Below, one piece after another: positions 5,920 to 10,173 of a stretch of 10,173 nucleotides of DNA. The stretch is taken from contig JAEYNH010000097.1 of the NCBI GenBank assembly GCA_023412655.1, forward strand, positions 1 to 10,173, in the 5' to 3' direction. The notes under the pieces are model-generated. The model was not told where the DNA came from and searched no databases. It worked only from the letters and a program-made list of their open reading frames with translations. Source of the stretch: Pseudomonadota bacterium (GTDB lineage: Bacteria > Pseudomonadota > Alphaproteobacteria > Caulobacterales > Caulobacteraceae). Each line of letters begins with the position of its first letter. The stretch's first letter is position 1. Made by a program: the position numbers and the translations under genes.

Positions 5920-7419
5920 CTAGACCGCTTCCTTCAACATGCGCCGGCGCTCCACCGACGAGGGGATGCGCATGGCCTCCCGGTACTTGGCCACGGTGCG
6001 GCGGGCGATGTCGACCCCGGCCTCCTTGAGGATCTCGACGATCCGGTCGTCCGAGTGGACGTCGGCCTCGCGCACCTCGGCCTCGATCAGCTGGCGGATC
6101 TTGTGGCGCACGCTCTCGGCCGAATGGGCCTCGCCGCCGTCCGCCGAGGCGATGGCCGAGGTGAAGAAGAACTTCATCTCGAACACCCCGCGGGGGGTGG
6201 CCATGTACTTGTTGGAGGTCACCCGGCTGACCGTGCTCTCGTGCATGCCGATGGCCTCGGCGACGGTCTTCAGGTTCAGCGGCCGCAGGTGCTCCACCCC
6301 ATAGGCCAGGAAGGCGTCCTGCTGGCGCACGATCTCGGACGAGACCTTCAGGATCGTCCGGGCCCGCTGGTCCAGGCTCTTCATCAGCCAGTTGGCCTGG
6401 GCCAGGCAGTCGGCGACGAAGGTCTTCTCCTGGTCGGACCTGGCCTTGCCGCTGACGTGGGCGTGGTAGCGCTGGTCGACCAGCAGCCGGGGCAGGGTCT
6501 CGCCGTTCAGCTCCACGTGCCACAGGCCGCCCGGCCCCTCGCGAACGAAGACGTCCGGCGCCGCCGGCTGGGCCGGCTCCCCGCCGAAGGCCGCGCCGGG
6601 CCGGGGCGTCAGGCCCTTCAGCTCGGCGATCATCTCCCTCAGGTCCTCGTCGTCCACCCCGCAGGCCCGACGCAGGGCGGCGAGGTCCCGGCGGGCCAGC
6701 AGCGGCAGGTTGTCCAGCAGGGCCGCCATGGCCGGGTCGTAGCGGTTGCGGTCCTTCAGCTGCAGCATCAGGCACTCGCGCACGTCCCGGGCGCAGACCC
6801 CCACCGGCTCGAAGCCGTGGAGCACCCCCAGCACCCGCTCGATCAGGGCCAGGTCGCAGCCCAGCCGCTCGGCCATCTCGTCCAGGTCGATGCGCAGGTA
6901 GCCGCCCTCGTCCACCGAATCGATCAGCACCCCGGCGACCGCCGCCTCGGCGGCGGCCAGGCCCGAGACCGCCAGTTGGTCGCGCAGGTGTTCGGCCAGG
7001 GTCTTCTCGTGGGCCAGCACGCCCTCCAGCCCGTCCAGGTCGCCGTCGAAGCCGCCGCCCTTGCCGGCCCGGGACCAGTCCACCGCCCCGCCGGCCTCGC
7101 CCGCGGGCTCCGGCGAATCGCCCGTGGCCCGCTCGCCGGGGGAGACCTCGTCATGGGATGTGTCCAGGTCGGCCCGGGCGGCGGCCTCGTCCATCCGGTC
7201 CAGGGCGGTGTCGGCGCTCGCCTGCGGCTCGGCGTCCCGGGGCTCCGGCTCCTGCTCGCGCTCGTCCCGCTGCAGCAGCGGATTGCGCTCCAGCTCGGCC
7301 TCCACGAAGGCCTCGAGCTCGAGGTTGGACATCTGCAGCAGCTTGATCGCCTGCTGCAGCTGGGGCGTGATCACCAGCCCCTGCCCCTGCCTCAGCTCCA
7401 GTCGCGCGGCGAGCGCCAA
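5920..7419 (-). CDS. rpoN: RNA polymerase sigma-54 factor (499 aa)
   Basis: Sigma-54 directs core RNA polymerase to -24/-12 promoters and needs AAA+ activators to open them. In alphaproteobacteria it serves nitrogen control and, in Caulobacter, flagellar and stalk genes. Region I is the Gln/Leu-rich start (LELRQGQGLVITPQLQQAI, residues 7-25), which contacts activators. Region II is acidic and variable (about 51-135). The core-binding domain follows to about 330. The helix-turn-helix lies around 381-403 (LKTVAEAIGMHESTVSRVTS), and the RpoN box ARRTVAKYRE at 472-481 reads the -24 element. Length is normal. The start must be TTG: an in-frame TAG stands two codons upstream of it and the next Met is residue 30, which would remove region I. 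GAGG sits 3 bases before the TTG. It heads the cluster rpoN-exoD-hpf-ptsN. No lptB gene lies upstream, unlike many proteobacteria. Confidence 0.98.
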   Translation of the reverse strand: MALAARLELRQGQGLVITPQLQQAIKLLQMSNLELEAFVEAELERNPLLQRDEREQEPEPRDAEPQASADTALDRMDEAAARADLDTSHDEVSPGERATGDSPEPAGEAGGAVDWSRAGKGGGFDGDLDGLEGVLAHEKTLAEHLRDQLAVSGLAAAEAAVAGVLIDSVDEGGYLRIDLDEMAERLGCDLALIERVLGVLHGFEPVGVCARDVRECLMLQLKDRNRYDPAMAALLDNLPLLARRDLAALRRACGVDDEDLREMIAELKGLTPRPGAAFGGEPAQPAAPDVFVREGPGGLWHVELNGETLPRLLVDQRYHAHVSGKARSDQEKTFVADCLAQANWLMKSLDQRARTILKVSSEIVRQQDAFLAYGVEHLRPLNLKTVAEAIGMHESTVSRVTSNKYMATPRGVFEMKFFFTSAIASADGGEAHSAESVRHKIRQLIEAEVREADVHSDDRIVEILKEAGVDIARRTVAKYREAMRIPSSVERRRMLKEAV

Positions 7420-7437
7420 GATCCTCTAGCCCCCGTG

Positions 7438-7453
7438 CAGGCCCCTTGGCCTG
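7438..7453. other. Small perfect hairpin in the rpoN leader
   Basis: CAGGCC (7438-7443) and GGCCTG (7448-7453) form a 6-bp stem with a 4-base loop inside the rpoN upstream region. On the + strand it is followed by TTTCTT, which resembles a terminator, but no + strand gene ends here. On the minus strand it would lie in the rpoN mRNA leader about 20 bases before the TTG. Two more short palindromes lie nearby: AACC-GATT-GGTT at 7486-7497 and GGTTAACC at 7494-7501. The role is unknown. Confidence 0.3.
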
Positions 7454-7506
7454 TTTCTTGCTGAGGAGGCTAGGCCTGCGTTCCCAACCGATTGGTTAAC
7501 CGCCGC

Positions 7507-8100
7507 TCACGCCGCCGCCGCCGGCTCGGCCAGCCAGGGGAAGTCCGGATAGAAGCGGGCCATCAGCCGGTCCACATAGGCCACCAGGGTCCCGAACTGC
7601 TCGGCCCGGCGGCGCAGCATCGACGGCCCGCCCGGCGACATCAGCCGCGCCAGCACCGGGAACACCGCCGCGTCCGCCGCGCAGGGCTGGCGCCCGCACA
7701 GGAAGGGCGCATCCCCCAGCAGGTCCGCCAGGGCGGCCAGCGAGCGCACCGCCAGCACCAGGGTCTCGCGCTCCACCTCGGCGGCCTCCACCGCCGGCCT
7801 CAGGTGGTCCTCGGCCATCCGCTCGATCACCCAGGCCATGGCCCGCCCGGCCGGGGTCAGCCCCTCCTCGAAATCGACCCCGTGCACCCGCTCCAGGAAG
7901 GCCCGCACCAGGGCCTCGCCCCCGATCGCCAGGGCGCCCTCGCCCGCCCGGGCCACCTCCAGCACCGGCGAGCCCGCCAGCCCCAGCTCGGCCTTGCGGT
8001 AGCCGACCCCGGCGATCCGCAGCAGCACCTCCGACTTCATCGCCGGCAGGCTGGATTCCGGCAGGCCCCCGGCGGGCCCGTGTCCATGCAGGGTGATCAT
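7507..8100 (-). CDS. Shortened GST-fold protein, metaxin/Tom37-like (197 aa)
   Basis: The N-terminus (MITLHGHGPAGGLPESSLPA, then MKSEVLLRIAGVGYRKAEL at about 21-39) resembles the thioredoxin-like domain of bacterial GST-family proteins related to metaxin and Fax. The C-terminal half fits the helical GST domain: AWVIERMAEDHL at 89-100, LADLLGDAPFLCGRQPCAADAAVF around 125-147 (the conserved N-capping Asp is D143), and LVAYVDRLMARFYP near 172-185. As I remember the family, members are 230-250 residues. This one appears to lack the segment between EDHL and the last helices and has a very short loop where the Lys-x-Pro glutathione-binding loop usually lies, so glutathione binding is doubtful. The ATG at 8100 is set by a strong GGGAGGG 5 bases upstream; the frame remains open for 67 codons further. 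It is divergent from the WYL regulator with 94 bases between. An alternative reading is a degenerating enzyme that still has an intact frame. Confidence 0.8.
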   Translation of the reverse strand: MITLHGHGPAGGLPESSLPAMKSEVLLRIAGVGYRKAELGLAGSPVLEVARAGEGALAIGGEALVRAFLERVHGVDFEEGLTPAGRAMAWVIERMAEDHLRPAVEAAEVERETLVLAVRSLAALADLLGDAPFLCGRQPCAADAAVFPVLARLMSPGGPSMLRRRAEQFGTLVAYVDRLMARFYPDFPWLAEPAAAA

Positions 8101-8126
8101 CGCAGCCCTCCCTCGTGCGGCCATCT

Positions 8127-8159
8127 CGCTTGACACCGAAGGCATAGAGACGCCTTGCT
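8127..8159 (+). promoter_or_regulatory. Candidate promoter for the WYL regulator
   Basis: CGCTTGACACC at 8127-8137 includes a perfect TTGACA (8130-8135). TTGCT follows after 17 bases at 8155-8159, which leaves 35 bases before the ATG at 8195. The -10 element is weak by the usual consensus, so this rests on the -35 and on the same arrangement occurring before hpf. The region is shared with the divergent GST gene, so a regulator bound here could control both directions. Confidence 0.35.
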
Positions 8160-8177
8160 GCCAGCATTCTGTCAGCA
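8156..8177. promoter_or_regulatory. Candidate operator dyad in the GST/WYL divergent region
   Basis: TGCTG at 8156-8160 is repeated in inverted form as CAGCA at 8162-8166 (TGCTGCCAGCA, an 11-base palindrome) and again at 8173-8177. A CTG-T-CAG dyad lies at 8169-8175. This cluster of inverted half-sites sits in the 94-base gap between the divergent starts, where a local regulator such as the WYL protein would be expected to bind. The half-sites are short and could be chance. Confidence 0.3.
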
Positions 8178-8194
8178 GCTTGGCGGGAGGAGCC

Positions 8195-8944
8195 ATGCGC
8201 CGCGCAGACCGCCTGTTCCAGATCATCCAGATCCTCCGGCGCAGCCGCCGGCCGGTCACCGCCGACGCCATCGCCGCCGAGCTCGAGACCTCCAAGCGCA
8301 CGGTCTACCGCGACATCGCCGACCTGATCGGCCAGCGGGCGCCGATCCGCGGCGAGGCCGGCGTCGGCTACATCCTGGAGGACGGCTTCGACCTGCCGCC
8401 CCTGATGCTCACCCCCGACGAGGTGGAGGCCGCCGTGCTCGGGGCCCAGATGGTGGCCGCCCGGGGCGACCCCGCCCTGCGCCGGGCCGCCGAGGACCTG
8501 ATCGCCAAGATCGCCGCCGTCATCCCCGAACAGCTCCGCCCCCTGGTGCTGGAGCCGGCCACCGGCGCCGTCCCCAGCCGGGGCGCCCTGCCCGACAACC
8601 TGGACATGGCCCAGGTCCGCCGCAGCATCCGCACCGGCCGCAAGATCGTCCTCACCTACTGCGACGAGCAGGAGCGCCAGACCCGCCGCACGGTCTGGCC
8701 CTTCGCCATCGGCTACTACGAGACCAGCCGCCTGCTGGTGACCTGGTGCGAGATGCGCCAGGCCTTCCGCAGCTTCCGCACCGACCGGGTCGCCGCCGCC
8801 GAGTTCTGCGAGGAGCGCTACCCCGAACGCCCCGCCGCCCTGCGCGCCCGCTGGCGCCGCGAGCGCGAGGCCGCCTGGGCGGCCAAGGCCCGCTGCCAGG
8901 ACCAAGACCAGGAACAGCCCGCCAGGCCGGCCCGCGCCTCCTGA
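8195..8944 (+). CDS. YafY-type HTH-WYL transcriptional regulator (249 aa)
   Basis: This DeoR-like winged-helix repressor or activator has a WYL ligand-sensing domain. The helix-turn-helix lies at about residues 5-45 (RLFQIIQILRRS, VTADAIAAELETSKRTVYRD), and the wing follows at GEAGVGYIL (53-61). The linker PPLMLTPDEVEAAVLGAQMV at 68-87 is typical of the YafY group. The WYL domain covers about 138-205, with IVLTYCDE and the block WPFAIGYYETSRLLVTWCEM (168-187) followed by the FRTDR motif at 194-198. The literal W-Y-L triplet is replaced, as is common in YafY proteins. The last 40 residues are a charged, low-complexity tail. The ATG at 8195 has a strong GGGAGGAG just upstream; the open frame further upstream is not coding. 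It is divergent from the GST-fold gene, which is its likeliest target. The effector is unknown. Confidence 0.92.
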   Translation: MRRADRLFQIIQILRRSRRPVTADAIAAELETSKRTVYRDIADLIGQRAPIRGEAGVGYILEDGFDLPPLMLTPDEVEAAVLGAQMVAARGDPALRRAAEDLIAKIAAVIPEQLRPLVLEPATGAVPSRGALPDNLDMAQVRRSIRTGRKIVLTYCDEQERQTRRTVWPFAIGYYETSRLLVTWCEMRQAFRSFRTDRVAAAEFCEERYPERPAALRARWRREREAAWAAKARCQDQDQEQPARPARAS

Positions 8945-8956
8945 GGCGGCCTCTCG

Positions 8957-8995
8957 GGAACATCGGCGGGAACTTTGGCCCACCGCTCGCGGGTT
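8957..8995 (+). promoter_or_regulatory. Candidate EcfG/sigma-T general stress promoter for the YidB gene
   Basis: GGAAC at 8969-8973 is followed, after 18 bases, by GGTT at 8992-8995. The alphaproteobacterial general stress sigma factor (EcfG, sigma-T in Caulobacter) recognises GGAAC, a spacer of roughly 16-19, and CGTT, so one base differs in the -10. A second CGGGAAC lies 12 bases earlier (8955-8961) without a matching -10. Transcription would start near 9003, leaving about 20 bases before the ATG at 9025, with the ribosome binding site inside. Confidence 0.45.
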
Positions 8996-9024
8996 GCCAG
9001 CCGGAGAGACCGGAGGCGACTTCC

Positions 9025-9576
9025 ATGGGAATTCTCGATCAGATGCTGAGCGGCGGCGCGCCGCAGGGCTCGCAACGCGCGGCCCGCAACCGCAAGGTCA
9101 ACTCGACCCTCGCCATGGGCGTGCTGGCCGCCCTGGCGGTGAAGGCGATGCGCGACCGGCAACGTCCGGCCGAGGACCGCAGCTTCGAGGCGGGCCAGGG
9201 CCAGAGTCAGGCTCAGGGCCAGGGCCAGGGCCAGCAATCCGGCGGCGGCGACATCCTGGGCGGCCTGGGCGGCCTGCTCGGCGGCGTGGGCGCGGCCGGC
9301 GCCATCGGCAGCCTGGTCAAGGCGATGCAGCAGCGCGGCCTGGAGACCCAGGCCCATTCCTGGGTCGGCCATGGCTCCAACCAGCCGATCCAGCCGAACC
9401 AGCTCGCCGACGCCCTCGACGACGACACCCTCCTGGAGCTCGAGGAGCACACCGGCCTCAGCCGGCCGCAATTGCTGACCCAGCTCGCCCAGGAGCTGCC
9501 CGAGGCGGTGAACCAGGCCACCCCCGACGGCCAGCTCCCCACCGACCAGGACCTGCAGCGGGTGACCGGAAGCTGA
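9025..9576 (+). CDS. YidB family protein, DUF937 (183 aa)
   Basis: This belongs to the YidB/DUF937 family of unknown function. The diagnostic block is HSWVGHGSNQPIQPNQLADAL at about residues 111-131, followed by a helical region and the LPEAVNQATPDGQLPT closing segment at 158-173. In front lies a Gly-rich stretch (GGDILGGLGGLLGGVGAAG, about 74-92) and a Gln-Gly tract GQGQSQAQGQGQGQQ at 57-71, encoded by imperfect GGCCAG hexamers at 9193-9237. The N-terminus MGILDQMLSGG is typical, and residues 28-41 form a hydrophobic helix. There is no cleavable signal peptide. The ATG is fixed by GGAGG at 9012-9016, 8 bases upstream. It stands downstream of the WYL gene (80-base gap) but probably has its own stress promoter. 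The hexamer tract could vary in length between strains by slippage. Confidence 0.9.
   Translation: MGILDQMLSGGAPQGSQRAARNRKVNSTLAMGVLAALAVKAMRDRQRPAEDRSFEAGQGQSQAQGQGQGQQSGGGDILGGLGGLLGGVGAAGAIGSLVKAMQQRGLETQAHSWVGHGSNQPIQPNQLADALDDDTLLELEEHTGLSRPQLLTQLAQELPEAVNQATPDGQLPTDQDLQRVTGS
9193..9237 (+). repeat. Imperfect GGCCAG hexamer tract in the YidB coding region
   Basis: Seven consecutive hexamer units read GGCCAG, GGCCAG, AGTCAG, GCTCAG, GGCCAG, GGCCAG and GGCCAG, then CAA. They encode alternating Gly/Ser/Ala and Gln. Unit-length changes would keep the frame, so the repeat would alter linker length only. Confidence 0.8.
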
Positions 9577-9595
9577 GGCCGTAAGGCCCCGCCCC

Positions 9596-9659
9596 GCTCA
9601 TCCCCGCGAAGGCGGGGATCCAAGCGGCCCGTCCGCCCCTGAACCCCGGCGGCCGAAGG
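9596..9659 (+). repeat. Dispersed palindromic repeat, copy A (64 bases)
   Basis: This copy matches 10110-10173 in the same orientation at 63 of 64 bases; the only difference is T9632 against C10146. It contains the perfect 8-bp stem ATCCCCGC (9600-9607) and GCGGGGAT (9612-9619) around GAAG. The core GGATCCCCGC type of element is common between genes in Caulobacter-related and other high-GC proteobacteria; translated on the minus strand it reads DPRLRGDERG. It lies 19 bases after the YidB stop, where the hairpin could also protect or end that transcript. Confidence 0.9.
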
Positions 9660-9700
9660 TCACCCCCCGCGCCGCAATCCAGCCTCGCGGCGGGTCCCGA

Positions 9701-9883
9701 TCAGCGCTTTTTGCCGAGCTCGGCGGCGATGTCCTTGGTCAGCCGTCCCACCTTCCGGTGCGCGGCGGTGAGCTGTTCCCGGGTCACGCCCCACCGCTTC
9801 ATCCAGTACTCGACCGCCTGCCGCTCGGACAGATCGAGCCGCTCCTTGTCGATGAAACCCCGCTTGTCCTTGAGGCCGGCCAT
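9701..9883 (-). CDS. DUF3606 family small protein (60 aa)
   Basis: This short, basic, soluble protein fits the DUF3606 family. It shows an acidic/basic start (LKDKRGFIDKERLDLSE), the core QAVEYWMKRWGVTREQLTAA at about residues 23-42 and a helix KVGRLTKDIAAEL before the KKR tail. The family is widespread in proteobacteria, usually 55-80 residues, and has no known function. The predicted two-helix layout is compatible with nucleic-acid or protein binding, but nothing in the sequence proves it. I chose the ATG at 9883, which has GGAG six bases upstream; a GTG directly before it (9886) is a less likely start. It is a single gene on the minus strand, enclosed by two direct repeats (9596-9659 and 10110-10173). 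Confidence 0.85.
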   Translation of the reverse strand: MAGLKDKRGFIDKERLDLSERQAVEYWMKRWGVTREQLTAAHRKVGRLTKDIAAELGKKR

Positions 9884-9886
9884 CAC

Positions 9887-10095
9887 GTGCTCCGCAGGGT
9901 GGCTCCTGGGTCCGTTTGTGACTCATGGGAGGGCTCACCGACCCCAGCCCAACCACGGCGCCGAGACGGACGTGAACGCCCGCCGCCCAGACCGCCGCGC
10001 CAGCCCAACCCCTCGCCGCCGCCCCCACCCGTCATCGTCCCGACCCGGACTGGATCGGCGTCGGCGCCTTCTGCGAGTGCTTTGCGCCCTACACA
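9887..10095. other. Intergenic stretch without a recognisable gene
   Basis: Between the DUF3606 start and repeat copy B I find no credible coding region. The open frames here consist of Pro/Arg or Gly/Arg-rich translations caused by high G+C, and one of them merely reads through the repeat. The promoter of the DUF3606 gene should lie in the right-to-left direction here, but no convincing -35/-10 pair is visible. Confidence 0.6.
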
Positions 10096-10109
10096 GCCCC
10101 GCCCCCCCC

Positions 10110-10173
10110 GCTCATCCCCGCGAAGGCGGGGATCCAAGCGGCCCGCCCGCCCCTGAACCCCGGCGGCCGAAGG
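10110..10173 (+). repeat. Dispersed palindromic repeat, copy B (64 bases, to window end)
   Basis: This is the second copy of the element at 9596-9659, in the same orientation and 514 bases downstream. The hairpin arms are at 10114-10121 and 10126-10133. Upstream, both copies share GCCCCGCCCC, but copy B has four extra C residues in the run at 10102-10109. The window ends inside or exactly at the end of the homologous block, so its true right boundary is unknown. Confidence 0.9.

Noticed and set aside
7438..7460. Hairpin followed by TTTCTT as a + strand terminator
   Set aside because: No + strand gene ends near it. It lies between two minus-strand genes, so it is listed only as a leader hairpin.
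5575..7464. A 629-codon open frame on the + strand opposite rpoN and exoD
   Set aside because: Its translation is a biased run of Gln, Arg, Gly, His and Leu without any domain. It is the reverse complement of strongly GC3-biased true genes, which rarely contain stops in that frame.
8142..8159. Possible sigma-54 (-24/-12) promoter ending at TTGCT before the WYL gene
   Set aside because: The nearest GG lies 16 bases before the GC instead of the required 12, so the strict spacing of sigma-54 promoters is not met.
8155..9576. Long + strand frame that joins the WYL region to the YidB protein as if it were a fusion
   Set aside because: The first 290 codons are an out-of-frame Pro/Arg/Gly translation of the WYL gene. 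The genuine YidB start is fixed by GGAGG and ATG at 9025.
9600..9619. The two palindromic repeats as a CRISPR array
   Set aside because: There are only two copies 514 bases apart with a gene between them, no regular spacers and no cas genes.
9883..10137. Minus-strand frame beginning MDPRLRGDERGG
   Set aside because: The start of the peptide is simply the translated dispersed repeat. The rest is low-complexity Gly/Arg sequence with no ribosome binding site.

Overview
The window looks like chromosomal DNA from a high-GC alphaproteobacterium, most likely a member of the Caulobacteraceae (Phenylobacterium or Caulobacter type). The reasons are G+C above 70 percent in most genes, a sigma-54 regulatory cluster (rpoN, hpf, ptsN), a DUF1150 protein next to a class-A-like small heat shock protein, possible EcfG-type and sigma-32-type promoter sequences, and GGATCCCCGC palindromic dispersed repeats. 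This assignment is inferred from protein resemblance and gene order; no database was searched. I see no phage, transposase, CRISPR array, tRNA or rRNA.

Left part (1-2957): a small hypothetical lipoprotein gene on the + strand converges on a two-gene minus-strand unit. That unit encodes a phytanoyl-CoA-dioxygenase-type Fe(II)/2-oxoglutarate oxygenase with a long N-terminal extension and, 4 bases downstream, a SAM-dependent methyltransferase. They may modify the same small molecule or glycan, but the substrate is unknown.

Stress part (3010-3958): a sigma-32-like promoter drives an Hsp20 chaperone gene. A DUF1150 gene follows with its own strong ribosome binding site, and a textbook hairpin-plus-T-run terminator closes the unit.

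Central minus-strand cluster (7419 down to 4002): rpoN (sigma-54, TTG start), an ExoD-family membrane protein, long-form hpf (ribosome hibernation factor) and ptsN (EIIA-Ntr). Gaps are 66, 32 and 62 bases, so this is probably one operon. It links sigma-54 transcription, ribosome hibernation and the nitrogen-related phosphotransferase system. ExoD is an unusual insertion.

Right part (7507-10173): a shortened GST-fold (metaxin/Tom37-like) gene is divergent from a YafY-type HTH-WYL regulator gene, which probably controls it. A YidB/DUF937 gene follows with a candidate general-stress (EcfG) promoter. A small DUF3606 gene is then bracketed by two nearly identical 64-base direct repeats, the second of which reaches the window end.

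I found no clear new defence or mobile system. The best leads are the oxygenase/methyltransferase pair with its unassigned N-terminal domain, the Hsp20-DUF1150 stress unit, the repeat-bracketed DUF3606 module, and a possible leaderless internal promoter for hpf.
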